This document shows positions 10,162 to 19,351 of a stretch of 64,000 nt of DNA, in pieces. A program made the translations under genes and the position numbers. The DNA is from Streptomyces abyssalis (GTDB lineage Bacteria > Actinomycetota > Actinomycetes > Streptomycetales > Streptomycetaceae): assembly GCF_001751365.1 (NCBI RefSeq), contig NZ_LJGT01000041.1, positions 675,045 to 739,044 of the forward strand, read 5' to 3'. Numbering within the stretch: position 1 is the stretch's first letter; each line of letters begins with the position of its first letter. The notes beneath the pieces were generated by a model, which was not told where the DNA came from, made no database searches, and worked only from the letters and a program-made list of their open reading frames with translations.

Positions 10162-11160
10162 ATGTCAGTGCGGACCCACGACGCGCCGCCACCGGTGCGC
10201 AGTACGCCCCCCACGCGGCCGCGACGACCGCGCCCCGGCGACGGAGCGCCGCACGGCGGGCGTGAGCGGAGGAGCGCCGGCGGGCTGCCGTACCTGCTGC
10301 TGCTCCCCGCGCTCGCGGCCACCGCCGTGCTCCTGGGCTGGCCGCTGGTGATGAACGGTCTGCTCTCGTTCCAGAACCTCAACATGACGCAGCTGATCCA
10401 GCACGTCACGGAATGGGCGGGAACGGACAATTACCGCGACACACTCGGCAGCGAGGACTTCTGGCGGGTCACCCTGCGTTCGGTGCTCTTCACCGCCGTG
10501 AACGTCGCCCTGATCATGCTGTTCGGGACCCTGACGGGGCTGCTGCTGGCACGCCTCGGCCCGCGCATGAGGCTGCTGCTCTGCGCCGGCCTCGTGCTGG
10601 CCTGGGCGATGCCCGTCATCGCTGCGACCACCGTCTACCAGTGGCTGTTCGCCCAGCGCTTCGGCGTCGTCAACTGGGTGCTCGACGCCGTGGGCTTCCA
10701 CTCCATGGCGGGCTTCAACTGGACCGGCGGGCAGATGTCGACGTTCTTCGTCATCTCACTGCTCATCGTCTGGACGTCCGTGCCGTTCGTCGCCATCAAC
10801 CTCTACGCCGCGACGACGACCATCCCCAAGGAGCTGTACGAAGCGGCGTCGCTGGACGGTGCGAGCGCGGCGCAGAGCTTCGCGACGGTCACGCTCCCCT
10901 TCCTCAGGCCGTTCCTTCTCGTGACGACGTTCCTCGAAGTCATCTGGATCTTCAAGGCGTTCCCGCACATCTTCGCCGTCAACGAGGGCGGCCCCGACCG
11001 TCTCACCGAGACGCTGCCCGTCTACGCCTTCGTCGAGGGCGTCGGGAACCAGCACTACGGCATGGGCGCGGCCATCTCGGTCCTCACGATCCTGATCCTG
11101 CTGGCCCTGATGTCGTACTACCTGCGCATCGCGATGCGCCAAGAGGAGGACGAGAAGTGA
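10162..11160 (+). CDS. dasB: DasB, chitobiose ABC-transporter permease
   Basis: A 332-residue MalF-like permease. A basic N-terminal tail of about 45 residues is followed by six hydrophobic segments; the EAA loop for ATPase contact is ELYEAASLDGASAAQSFATVTLPFL. It pairs with DasC to form the channel for chitobiose delivered by DasA. No ATPase is encoded nearby; in streptomycetes the shared ATPase MsiK, encoded elsewhere, energises such importers. The stop overlaps the dasC start in GTGA. Confidence 0.93.
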   Translation: MSVRTHDAPPPVRSTPPTRPRRPRPGDGAPHGGRERRSAGGLPYLLLLPALAATAVLLGWPLVMNGLLSFQNLNMTQLIQHVTEWAGTDNYRDTLGSEDFWRVTLRSVLFTAVNVALIMLFGTLTGLLLARLGPRMRLLLCAGLVLAWAMPVIAATTVYQWLFAQRFGVVNWVLDAVGFHSMAGFNWTGGQMSTFFVISLLIVWTSVPFVAINLYAATTTIPKELYEAASLDGASAAQSFATVTLPFLRPFLLVTTFLEVIWIFKAFPHIFAVNEGGPDRLTETLPVYAFVEGVGNQHYGMGAAISVLTILILLALMSYYLRIAMRQEEDEK

Positions 11161-12038
11161 AAGGGCCGCTGACGCGGCGCGGCGGAAGGCCGGGAAGCCG
11201 GCCCGGCAGCCGTGCACGCACCTGGGCGCGTGTCTGGCCCAACGCGACGGCGCTCGTGCTCTTCGCGGGCTTCGTGTTCCCCGTCTACTGGATGTTCAGC
11301 ACGGCGTTCAAACCGGACAGCGACATCGTCACCGACAGCCCGGTCTGGTTCCCCTCCCGTCCCACGCTGGAACACTTCGCCACGGCGGTACAGGCGGAGA
11401 ACTTCTGGACGCTCGTGCGCAACTCGGTCACCGTGACGCTCGTCGCGGTCGGACTGGCCCTGCTCATCGCGCTCTTCGCCGCGTTCGCCCTCGCGCGCAT
11501 GCGCTTCGCGGGACGCAGGAGCATCGTCCTCGTCTTCATGGTCGCCCAGATGGCGCCCTGGGAGGTCATGGTCATCGCGATCTACATGACCGTGCGGGAC
11601 GCCGACATGCTCAACAGCCTGGTCCCGCTCACGCTCTTCTACACGGTGATGGTGCTGCCGCTGACGATCCTGACCCTGCGCGGCTACGTCGCCGCCGTAC
11701 CGAAGGAGCTGGAGGAGTCGGCGATGGTGGACGGCTGCGGACGGACCCAGGCGTTCCGCCGGGTGATCTTCCCGCTGCTGGCCCCGGGCGTGATGGCCAC
11801 GTCGCTGTTCGGATTCATCACGGCGTGGAACGAGTTCCCGATGGTGCTCATCCTCAACAAGGACGCGCAGGCACAGACCCTGCCGTTGTGGCTCTCCGGA
11901 TTCCAGACGGCGTTCGGGGACGACTGGGGCGCCACCATGGCAGCCGCCTCGCTCTTCGCCCTGCCGATCCTGCTGCTCTTCCTCTACCTGCAGCGCAAGG
12001 CCGTCAGCGGGCTCACCGCCGGCGCGGTGAAGGGATAG
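11157..12038 (+). CDS. dasC: DasC, chitobiose ABC-transporter permease
   Basis: A 293-residue MalG-like permease with six membrane segments and the EAA loop ELEESAMVDGCGRTQAFRRVIFPLL. The GTG at 11157 overlaps the dasB stop and gives a start at VKGPLTRR; longer in-frame extensions lie within dasB. The partner is DasB, with the ATPase expected in trans (MsiK). Confidence 0.93.
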   Translation: MKGPLTRRGGRPGSRPGSRARTWARVWPNATALVLFAGFVFPVYWMFSTAFKPDSDIVTDSPVWFPSRPTLEHFATAVQAENFWTLVRNSVTVTLVAVGLALLIALFAAFALARMRFAGRRSIVLVFMVAQMAPWEVMVIAIYMTVRDADMLNSLVPLTLFYTVMVLPLTILTLRGYVAAVPKELEESAMVDGCGRTQAFRRVIFPLLAPGVMATSLFGFITAWNEFPMVLILNKDAQAQTLPLWLSGFQTAFGDDWGATMAAASLFALPILLLFLYLQRKAVSGLTAGAVKG

Positions 12039-12126
12039 GTGAGGCACGGGCAGCAGACGGAACGGAGACCGAGCCGCACAGGGCCGGCGGCCGATCCCCC
12101 GGCAAAGGGCCACCAGTGAAGGGACA

Positions 12127-13752
12127 ATGCGCCACATGACCACGCTCGCAACCGGCACCGAGAGCCTCACCCGTGACGCGCTCACCGTGCTCCAGCCCGG
12201 CTTCACCGGCACCAGCGCACCCGGCTGGCTGCTGCGGCAGCTCAGCGAAGGGCTCACCTCCGTGGGCCTGTTCGGACGCAACATCGAATCGCCGGAGCAG
12301 CTCGCCGCCCTCACCGCACAGCTGCGCGAGGTCCGGCCCGAGGTGCTGGTCGCGATCGACGAGGAGGGCGGCGACGTGACCCGCCTGGAGGCCCGTACGG
12401 GGTCGTCCTTCCCCGGGAACCTCGCCCTGGGGCAGGTCGACGACGTGGACCTCACCCGTGCCGTGGCGTACGAGCTGGGCAGCCGCCTCGCCGCCTGCGG
12501 GGTCAACCTCAACTGGGCGCCGTCCGCCGACGTCAACTCCAACGCCGACAACCCCGTCATCGGGGTCCGCTCCTTCGGCGACGACCCGGGACTCGTCGCC
12601 CGCCACACGGTCGCGTACGTCGAAGGGCTGCAGGCCGCCGGAGTCGCCGCCTGCGTGAAGCACTTCCCGGGACACGGCGACACAGCCGTCGACTCACACC
12701 ACGCGCTGCCCCGCATCGACGCCGACATGGCGACACTCCGCGAACGCGAACTCGTCCCGTTCCAGGCCGCGATCGACGCCGGGGCCAAGGGCGTGATGAG
12801 CGCGCACATCCTGCTGCCCGCCCTCGACGCGTCCCTGCCCGGCACGCTGAGCCCGGCTGCGCTCATGGGGCTGCTACGCGCGTCACAGGAGGAGGGCGGC
12901 CTCGGACACACCGGCCTGATCGTCACCGACGGCATGGAGATGCAGGCCATCTCCGGCACCTACGGCCTGGAACGGGGCAGCGTCCTCGCCGTCGCCGCGG
13001 GAGCCGACGCCCTGTGCGTCGGCGGGGGACTGGCCGACGAGGAGACGGTGCTCCGCCTGCGCGACGCGCTCGTACGGGCAGTGCACGACGGCGAGTTGAC
13101 GGAGCAGCGCCTCGCCGACGCCGCCTCGCGCGTACGGGCGCTCGCGAGCTGGACGCGGTCCGCAGGCACCGCCGCCCGGGAGGAGGCCCACAACACGTCG
13201 CCCGGAATCTCCCCGGGCGCTTCGGCCGGGGCGTCAGAGTGCTCCGGCACCTCCGGAACCGGGCTGGAGGCCGCCCGCCGCGCCCTGCGCGTCACGGTCG
13301 GGCCCCGCGGACGGCGCGAGCCGCTCACCGCGCCGCCCTTCGTCGCCTCGTTCACACCGGCCGCGAACATCGCCGTCGGCGGTGAGACCCCGTGGGGCGT
13401 CGCCGCCGAACTGGCGCGGCTGCTGCCGGGCACCGTCACCGCGACGTACGGGCCCGGCGAAGAGGACCCGGCCGGCCCCGCCACGGACGGGACCTCCCAA
13501 CTGGCGGCAAGCGTGCTCGCCGATGCGGGGGACCGTAGGATCGTCGCCGTGGTGCGCGACGTGCACCGTCATCCGTGGATGGCCGGGGCGCTGGATGCGC
13601 TGCTCGCGGCACGCCCCGAGACCGTCGTGGTCGAGATGGGAGTGCCGCAGGCGCCGCCGGGCGGAGCGCTGCACATCGCCACACACGGAGCCGCCCGCGT
13701 GTGCGGACGGGCCGCCGCTGAGGTCATCGCCGGTGAGGGCACCCACGGCTGA
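12127..13752 (+). CDS. dasD: DasD, GH3 beta-N-acetylglucosaminidase (cytoplasmic)
   Basis: A 541-residue glycoside hydrolase family 3 enzyme with no signal peptide, so it should split imported chitobiose to GlcNAc in the cytoplasm. It has the NagZ-type motif KHFPGHGDTAVDSHHALP, in which Asp189-Ser-His191 would form the unusual acid/base dyad, and the nucleophile Asp268 in IVTDGMEM. The C-terminal third (from about 340) is Ala/Gly/Ser rich and more divergent. Two in-frame ATGs (12127 and 12136) are possible; AAGGGA lies very close to the first and 11 bases from the second, so the start is uncertain by three residues. Confidence 0.9.
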   Translation: MRHMTTLATGTESLTRDALTVLQPGFTGTSAPGWLLRQLSEGLTSVGLFGRNIESPEQLAALTAQLREVRPEVLVAIDEEGGDVTRLEARTGSSFPGNLALGQVDDVDLTRAVAYELGSRLAACGVNLNWAPSADVNSNADNPVIGVRSFGDDPGLVARHTVAYVEGLQAAGVAACVKHFPGHGDTAVDSHHALPRIDADMATLRERELVPFQAAIDAGAKGVMSAHILLPALDASLPGTLSPAALMGLLRASQEEGGLGHTGLIVTDGMEMQAISGTYGLERGSVLAVAAGADALCVGGGLADEETVLRLRDALVRAVHDGELTEQRLADAASRVRALASWTRSAGTAAREEAHNTSPGISPGASAGASECSGTSGTGLEAARRALRVTVGPRGRREPLTAPPFVASFTPAANIAVGGETPWGVAAELARLLPGTVTATYGPGEEDPAGPATDGTSQLAASVLADAGDRRIVAVVRDVHRHPWMAGALDALLAARPETVVVEMGVPQAPPGGALHIATHGAARVCGRAAAEVIAGEGTHG

Positions 13753-13889
13753 GACCGGGCGGGGACCTGCCCGCCGCTTCCGTCCGCCGTCTCGTACACC
13801 CGTCCCCCTGCCCCCGTCCTCGTCCCAGACCGCCGTACGTCCGCCCGTGACCCACTCAGCACCCGTCACCTCAACCGGAGGCAGCCAGC

Positions 13890-14990
13890 ATGTCCGCCAC
13901 GTCGGCATCGACACCCGAGCAGTCTTCGTCGACGGACCGGATCGGCAGCGTGCCGGGCCGCGTCATGTCCGGCGAGATGGCCGAACAGCCGGCCGTGCTG
14001 CGCCGCATCCTCACGGAGGGAGCGCCCAGGATCCGTGAGATCGCCGAGGAGATCGCGGCACGCAGCCCGCGCTTCGTACTGCTGACGGCGCGCGGCACCT
14101 CCGACAACGCGGCGCTCTACGCGAAGTACCTGCTGGAGATCCTGCTGGGCAAGCCGTGCGGACTCACCTCGATGTCCACGACCACCGCATACGGCGCCAG
14201 GCCGGACCTCACCGACTGTCTCGTCATCACCGTCAGCCAGTCGGGCGGTTCCCCGGACCTCGTCGCCTCCACCAGGGCCGCGCGTGAAGCCGGCGCGCTC
14301 ACCCTGGCCGTCACCAACAACTCCGCCTCGCCGCTGGCGGAGGTCAGCGAATTCCACATCGACGTGCTGGCGGGCGAGGAGAAGGCCCTTCCGGCGACGA
14401 AGACCTACACGGCCGAACTCCTCGCGCTCTACCTCTTCGTGGACGGCATGCGCGGCGGCCAGGGCGCGGCGAAGGCCGAGCTGCTGCCGGACCTGGCGCA
14501 GTCGGTGCTGGAGCGCCGGCCGGAGGTCAAGGCTCTCGCGGGGCGCTACAGGTTCGCCGGGCGCATGGTGCTCACCTCCCGCGGATACGGCTATCCGACC
14601 GCGAAGGAGGCGGCGCTGAAGCTGATGGAGACCAGCTACATCCCGGCGCTGTCCTACTCGGGCGCCGACCTGCTGCACGGCCCGCTGGCCATGGTCGACA
14701 ACATCTCGCCCGTCATCGCCGTGGTCACGGACGGGAAGGGCGGCGAGGCGCTGCAGCCCGTCCTGGACAGGCTGCGCGACCGAGGCGCGGATCTCGTCGT
14801 CATCGGCAGCCGCGCGGAAGTGGACCGCGCGTCAGCCGGCTTCGCCCTCCCCACGGAGGGGCTGCCGGAGGAGCTGCAGCCGATCCTCGAGATCATCCCG
14901 CTGCAGATGCTCGCGTACGAGGTCACCATCGCGCGCGGTCAGGACCCGGACGCCCCCCGCGCCCTGGCCAAGGTCACCGAGACCCGCTGA
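13890..14990 (+). CDS. nagB: SIS-domain glucosamine-6-phosphate deaminase (NagB-II type)
   Basis: A 366-residue protein made of two SIS sugar-isomerase domains (about 40-180 and 210-350), like the C-terminal half of GlmS but without the glutaminase domain. Conserved segments include LTARGTSDNAALYAKYLLE, TVSQSGGSPD and ETSYIPALSYSGADLLHGP. In this position in Streptomyces the protein acts as glucosamine-6-phosphate deaminase, feeding fructose-6-phosphate and ammonium into metabolism, so it completes the das pathway. GGAGG precedes the ATG at a good distance. A role as another sugar-phosphate isomerase cannot be excluded from sequence alone. Confidence 0.85.
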   Translation: MSATSASTPEQSSSTDRIGSVPGRVMSGEMAEQPAVLRRILTEGAPRIREIAEEIAARSPRFVLLTARGTSDNAALYAKYLLEILLGKPCGLTSMSTTTAYGARPDLTDCLVITVSQSGGSPDLVASTRAAREAGALTLAVTNNSASPLAEVSEFHIDVLAGEEKALPATKTYTAELLALYLFVDGMRGGQGAAKAELLPDLAQSVLERRPEVKALAGRYRFAGRMVLTSRGYGYPTAKEAALKLMETSYIPALSYSGADLLHGPLAMVDNISPVIAVVTDGKGGEALQPVLDRLRDRGADLVVIGSRAEVDRASAGFALPTEGLPEELQPILEIIPLQMLAYEVTIARGQDPDAPRALAKVTETR

Positions 14991-15248
14991 GAGCGCGGAC
15001 TGCGTTCCCGCGCGGTATCCGTACGCGCCGTCCGGGACGCACAATCCGTACGTGAACGGTCCGGAGCGGGCGCCGGTGGTACGGCGCCCGGACACACGTC
15101 GGGCCACGGCGCCGGAGCGGGACCCTCAACCCGCCCGGCACCGCAGCCCGATGCCGGAGACCATGGCGCGATCAGGGCAGACGGCGCCGAGGTCTCTCTC
15201 TGCCCTCCTGTGCGGGGAGAGCAGAAGCCGCTGTTACTACGGGTTCAT

Positions 15249-15264
15249 TGTGGACTAGACCACT
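15249..15264. promoter_or_regulatory. DasR-type dre site upstream of orphan sensor kinase
   Basis: TGTGGACTAGACCACT matches the dre consensus at 13 of 16 positions and is a near-perfect palindrome. It is 163 bases before the start of the histidine kinase and about 260 after nagB. The rest of the 14991-15426 gap holds no convincing gene; the short frames there have poor starts. Confidence 0.75.
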
Positions 15265-15426
15265 CTGAATGTCCATGCCACAGCAAAAGTTCATCAGGAG
15301 TGGACGAATTCTCGTCGGATCTGCGACGGATTCCGTCGGTCTCGGTCCGGCCGCGGGCGGGTTGCCTCGCGAAGCCGTCTCCGCCGTACGGCACGGCCCG
15401 CCGGTAGGCTCGCCGGTGTGCCCTCC

Positions 15427-16914
15427 ATGAACGACCTCGTACGCCAGCACACGGCCCTTTCGGACACCGATCTGGAGTGGCTGCACCTGCTGATCTCCGA
15501 GTGGCAGCTGCTCTCGGATCTCTCCTTCGCGGACCTCGTGCTGTGGGTGCCCACGAGGGACGGCACGCGCTATGTGTCGGTCGCCCAGATGCGGCCGAAC
15601 ACCGGGCCCACGTCACACCAGGACGACATGGTGGGCCACCTGGTGCCGCGCGGCCGGCGTCCGCTGCTGGACGCCGCGCTCGACGAGGGCCGGATCGTGC
15701 GCGAGGGCGACCCGGAATGGCGCGAGGAGGTGCCCGTACGGGTCGAGTCGATCCCCGTGTGCAGGGAGAGCCGAGTCCTCGGCGTGATCGCCCGCAACAC
15801 CAACCTGCTGACGGTCCGCACCCCGAGCCGGCTCGAACTGACCTATCTGCAGAGCGCGTCCGACCTCGCCCAGATGATCGCGACGGGCGCCTTCCCCTTC
15901 CCCGGCCAGCAGCTCGACATCGACCACCTTCCGCGCGTCGGCGACGGGCTGATCCGGCTCGACTCCGACGGCATCGTCCAGTACGCCAGCCCCAACGCCC
16001 TCTCCGCCTACCACAGGCTCGGCCTCGCAACCGAGATCGTGGGGCTCCACCTCGGTCAGGTCACCGCTGAACTCGCCCCCTCCAGGGCCCCCGTGGACGA
16101 GGCCCTGGTGAAACTGGCAAGCGGATGGGCGCCGCGCGGCGCGGAGGTCGAGGCGAACGACTGCGTCGTACAGCTGCGGGCCATCCCGCTCGAACCCAAG
16201 GGCACCCGCATCGGCTCCCTCATCCTGCTCCGCGACATCACCGAAGTGCGCCGCCGCGAGCGGGAACTGATGACGAAGGACGCCACGATCCGTGAGATCC
16301 ACCACCGGGTGAAGAACAACCTCCAGACCGTCGCCGCCCTGCTGCGTCTCCAGGCCCGCAGGATGGACTCCGACCGCGGCCGCAACGCGCTCAACGAGGC
16401 GGTGCGGCGGGTCGGTTCGATCGCCATCGTGCACGAGACGCTCTCCCAGACCCTGGACGAGAGCGTCGAGTTCGACGAGATCGCCGACAGGGTGCTGGCG
16501 ATGGTGGCCGAGATCTCACCCGGCCGCGTGACCGGTCATCGCACTGGCCACTTCGGCGTGCTGGAGGCCGAGGTCGCCACACCGCTGTCCATGGTGCTGA
16601 CCGAGGTGCTGCAGAACGCCCTTGAGCACGGCTTCGGCCCCGGCGAGCAGGGCACCATCGAGGTCGGCGCGGTGCGTACCGCGGGCACGGGCAAGGCCAA
16701 GGAGACGGGGCGGCTGCTGGTCACCGTTCAGGACGACGGGCGCGGGCTGCCGGAGGGCTTCGATCCGAAGCAGACCGGCAACCTGGGGCTGCAGATCGTA
16801 CGGACGCTGGTGGAGGGGGAGTTGGGCGGCGAGTTCGACATGCTCCCCGCGCCCGGCAGAGGCACCCGCGTGGTCTTCGACCTTCCCGTCTCGGTCGAGA
16901 AGCGTGAACGCTGA
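15427..16914 (+). CDS. Orphan cytoplasmic histidine kinase (PdtaS-like, HisKA_2)
   Basis: A 495-residue soluble sensor kinase: an N-terminal GAF-like domain (about 1-160), a PAS domain (about 175-280), a HisKA_2 phosphoacceptor helix with EIHHRVKNNLQ near residue 292, and a C-terminal ATPase domain with the N box (LTEVLQNALEHGF) and DDGRGLPEGF. No membrane helix is present. This architecture matches actinobacterial PdtaS, which signals to an ANTAR-domain antiterminator PdtaR; no such regulator lies nearby, so the partner is elsewhere. ATG at 15427 is chosen over GTG at 15418. A dre-type palindrome upstream suggests DasR influence. Confidence 0.88.
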   Translation: MNDLVRQHTALSDTDLEWLHLLISEWQLLSDLSFADLVLWVPTRDGTRYVSVAQMRPNTGPTSHQDDMVGHLVPRGRRPLLDAALDEGRIVREGDPEWREEVPVRVESIPVCRESRVLGVIARNTNLLTVRTPSRLELTYLQSASDLAQMIATGAFPFPGQQLDIDHLPRVGDGLIRLDSDGIVQYASPNALSAYHRLGLATEIVGLHLGQVTAELAPSRAPVDEALVKLASGWAPRGAEVEANDCVVQLRAIPLEPKGTRIGSLILLRDITEVRRRERELMTKDATIREIHHRVKNNLQTVAALLRLQARRMDSDRGRNALNEAVRRVGSIAIVHETLSQTLDESVEFDEIADRVLAMVAEISPGRVTGHRTGHFGVLEAEVATPLSMVLTEVLQNALEHGFGPGEQGTIEVGAVRTAGTGKAKETGRLLVTVQDDGRGLPEGFDPKQTGNLGLQIVRTLVEGELGGEFDMLPAPGRGTRVVFDLPVSVEKRER

Positions 16915-16936
16915 GGCGGGGAGCAGCCGAACGTGA

Positions 16937-16980
16937 CTGAGGCCGGGCCCGGTTCCTGTGGGAACCGGGCCCGGCCTCAG
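16937..16980. terminator. Perfect 20-bp hairpin between kinase and wblE
   Basis: Arms at 16937-16956 and 16961-16980 are fully complementary with a TGTG loop. It lies 22 bases after the kinase stop and about 90 bases after the wblE stop on the opposite strand, so it ends both convergent transcripts. Confidence 0.88.
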
Positions 16981-17068
16981 TCTCAGTTCTAACATTTACG
17001 CGGTGCGCTTCGTGGCACTGCGCGCTGCGGCTCGGGATGCAGCGAATGGCCAGGTGTGGGCGTCAGTC

Positions 17069-17332
17069 TCAGGCGGTCGCGGCGTTGTTCCGCGCCCGGT
17101 TGCGAGCGGCACGGCGCTTCATCGCGCGGCGCTCGTCCTCGCTGAGGCCCCCCCAGACACCGGAGTCCTGGCCGGACTCCAGTGCCCACTGCAGGCACTG
17201 CTCCATGACGGGGCAGCGGCGGCAGACGGCCTTCGCTTCCTCGATCTGCAGCAGCGCAGGACCGGTGTTGCCGATGGGGAAGAACAGCTCGGGGTCTTCC
17301 TCCCGGCAAACGGCGTTGTGACGCCAGTCCAT
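17069..17332 (-). CDS. wblE: WhiB-family iron-sulfur regulator WblE
   Basis: An 87-residue WhiB-like protein. Four cysteines (C9, C37, C40, C46, pattern C-x27-C-x2-C-x5-C) bind a [4Fe-4S] cluster sensitive to oxygen or NO. The GVWGG turn (58-62) and a basic tail (KRRAARNRARNN) give DNA contact together with the principal sigma factor. Sequence and position match WblE of Streptomyces, orthologous to mycobacterial WhiB1, which is essential. GAGGAGAGG precedes the ATG. The 310-base upstream region contains an isolated run of eight T on the plus strand at 17545-17552. Confidence 0.92.
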   Translation of the reverse strand: MDWRHNAVCREEDPELFFPIGNTGPALLQIEEAKAVCRRCPVMEQCLQWALESGQDSGVWGGLSEDERRAMKRRAARNRARNNAATA

Positions 17333-17643
17333 GGCTGCTACCTCTCCTCGTGAGTGTGCTGGCTTGTGAATGTGAACGCTTTCACGAATCCTCTCGCAAG
17401 GGAAGGGATGCCGATCAACTGTGATGCGGGTCCCAGCGGAATGAGAGAGGGGATTCGGGCGCCTGGGGGCCGCCGTGAGGGGCCGCCCGATCGCCATGAA
17501 GAGACTCGCAAACCTCGGCGGCGGATACAACCCCTTCCGCCAAGTTTTTTTTGATTCCTTGGTGTCGCATCACTCACAGTCGTACTTCCAGGGGGTGGAC
17601 CCTGGCCTAAACGTTCGAGTGGAAGGACTTTTGGGTCTTCGAC

Positions 17644-18612
17644 TTAAGCAATCACACGCAGTGCACGGCGTACGCCTGTGAAGTTCACGCTGTTCCGCAC
17701 TCCCAGGTGGTCACCGTCCATCTGAAAGGGCAGTGGAACCTGCGAATGCAAGGTGAAGTCACTCACGTCGTGCAGGGTTACCGCGTGTTTACCCCGGGGT
17801 CCGCGCTCGGGGCTCGAGGTGAGGAGCTGGGTGCCGTAGCGGCTCATCGCCAGCGGCGTCAGCCGCGAGAGTCCGAGCACGTCGAGAGCGGTGTCGAAGG
17901 ACGCGCGCGGGGCGGCGTAGACGGGACGGTTGCCCAGGTAGGTCCACGGCGCGGTGTTGCAGACTATCGACGCGACCAGGTCCTCGACGGGCTCATGGCC
18001 TTCCCGTTCGAGTCTGATCGTGCCGCGGCTGCGGTGCTGTTCCTTGGCGAACTGCTTCAACACCTGCCGTACATACAGAGCATGGGTGGAGCGCCGGCCG
18101 AGTTCCCGCTTCTGTTCGACGCGGCCCACCACGCCCGCGTCGAAGCCGAGGCCGGCGCAGAAGGTGAACCAGCGCGGCCGCACACCCGCGTCGTCCGTTT
18201 CCGGCACTCCCGACGCCAGCCCGAGACCGATCGTGCGTTCGCGGCCCGACTCGATGGCGTCCAGCAGCACCCCGGTCGCCTCGACGGCGTGATTGGGGAG
18301 GCCGAGGGCGCGGGCGAAGACGTTGGTGGAGCCGCCGGGCACCACGGCGAGGCGGGGGAGGCGCTCCGGGTCCGGGCCCTGGTGCAGCAGCCCGTTGACG
18401 ATCTCGTTGACGGTGCCGTCGCCGCCGAGCCCGATGACCAGTTCGGTCTCGCCGTTCTGCGCCGCCAGCCGGGCCAGTTCGCGGGCGTGGCCGCGGGACT
18501 CGGTGGTCGCCACGTCGAGCTTGAGGTCGCTCGCCAGCGCGTGGGTGATCACTTCACGGGTCCGCAGGCTGGTGGTGGTGGCGACCGGGTTGACGACGAG
18601 GAGTGCGCGCAT
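17644..18612 (-). CDS. Diacylglycerol kinase/lipid kinase family protein
   Basis: A 322-residue DAGK-catalytic-domain protein. GGDGTVNEIVNGLL holds the ATP-binding GGDGT motif and PGGSTNVFARALGLP the second phosphate-binding motif. It likely phosphorylates a membrane lipid such as diacylglycerol; the exact lipid is unknown, and YegS/BmrU-type specificity is possible. The ATG at 18612 starts immediately before the conserved MRALLVVNPVA; an 81-codon in-frame extension upstream lacks homology and runs into the divergent gene's leader. Confidence 0.88.
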   Translation of the reverse strand: MRALLVVNPVATTTSLRTREVITHALASDLKLDVATTESRGHARELARLAAQNGETELVIGLGGDGTVNEIVNGLLHQGPDPERLPRLAVVPGGSTNVFARALGLPNHAVEATGVLLDAIESGRERTIGLGLASGVPETDDAGVRPRWFTFCAGLGFDAGVVGRVEQKRELGRRSTHALYVRQVLKQFAKEQHRSRGTIRLEREGHEPVEDLVASIVCNTAPWTYLGNRPVYAAPRASFDTALDVLGLSRLTPLAMSRYGTQLLTSSPERGPRGKHAVTLHDVSDFTLHSQVPLPFQMDGDHLGVRNSVNFTGVRRALRVIA

Positions 18613-18691
18613 GGAGGGCAGCGTACCTATCCGCCGGGCAGAGGCCCCGGCCGTTGCGGACGTATCCACATGGAGGACTACGCTCTTCACC

Positions 18692-19114
18692 GTGCCTCCC
18701 CGAAACGAGACCCCCACGCCCTCGGACCGTCCCCGGCGGCTCACCGCCGCTGCCGTGCTGACCGCGCTCGAAGGGGCGGTCGTCGCCGCGTTCGGCGTCG
18801 TGTCGCTGGTGAAGCTGGTGACGGACAAACCGGATGGAATGGTGCAGGCGGTCACGATGGCGCTGACCGTGCTGGCGCTGTCCGTGCTGCCGTTGGCCGC
18901 CGCGCGGGGGCTGTGGCTGCGCCGGCGGTGGAGCCGGGGACCGTCGATGATCGTGCAGCTGATCGCGCTGCCTGCCGGCTACCAGATGGCGCAGAACGGC
19001 GGAGTGTGGACGGCCGGTGGCATCGTCATCGCGCTGACGGGGGTCGTGGTGCTCGGCTGCCTCATCAACCCCACTGCGACGGAGGCACTGGGCATCGGTC
19101 CGCGCGACGCGTAA
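18692..19114 (+). CDS. Small integral membrane protein of unknown function
   Basis: A 140-residue protein with four predicted membrane segments (about 18-44, 56-76, 84-102 and 112-132) and a basic loop RRRWSRGPS between the second and third. It is divergent from the lipid kinase with 79 bases between. GTG at 18692 is the first plausible start; GGAGGA lies 14 bases upstream, a little far. I do not recognise a function. Confidence 0.75.
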   Translation: MPPRNETPTPSDRPRRLTAAAVLTALEGAVVAAFGVVSLVKLVTDKPDGMVQAVTMALTVLALSVLPLAAARGLWLRRRWSRGPSMIVQLIALPAGYQMAQNGGVWTAGGIVIALTGVVVLGCLINPTATEALGIGPRDA

Positions 19115-19280
19115 CCGGCCTCGCGGCGGACCGGCGAAGCGCGGCTCACCGCAGGGGTCTGCAAGTCGACGAGTCGATGCAGGGACCGGGCGTCCCTCGG
19201 GTGAGTCGACCGCGCTTGCCGCGGAGCCCGTGTCACATCCGTGAGCAGCGGTGCGGCCTGAACTGGCCGGGAGCGACGAC

Positions 19281-19322
19281 GCACGCGCCGCCCGGCCCCT
19301 GGAAGAGGCGGGCGGCGCGTGC
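19281..19322 (-). terminator. Hairpin after sigH
   Basis: Perfect 14-base arms (GCACGCGCCGCCCG and its complement at 19309-19322) with a 14-base loop, 29 bases beyond the sigma factor stop on the minus strand. Confidence 0.78.
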
Positions 19323-19351
19323 GGTGGTTCACCGGAGCCGGGGCTGCCGGC

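Noticed and set aside
15052..15258. 68-residue frame after nagB starting at GTG
   Set aside because: Arg/Pro-rich composition, no ribosome site, no similarity, and its end runs into the dre-like palindrome.
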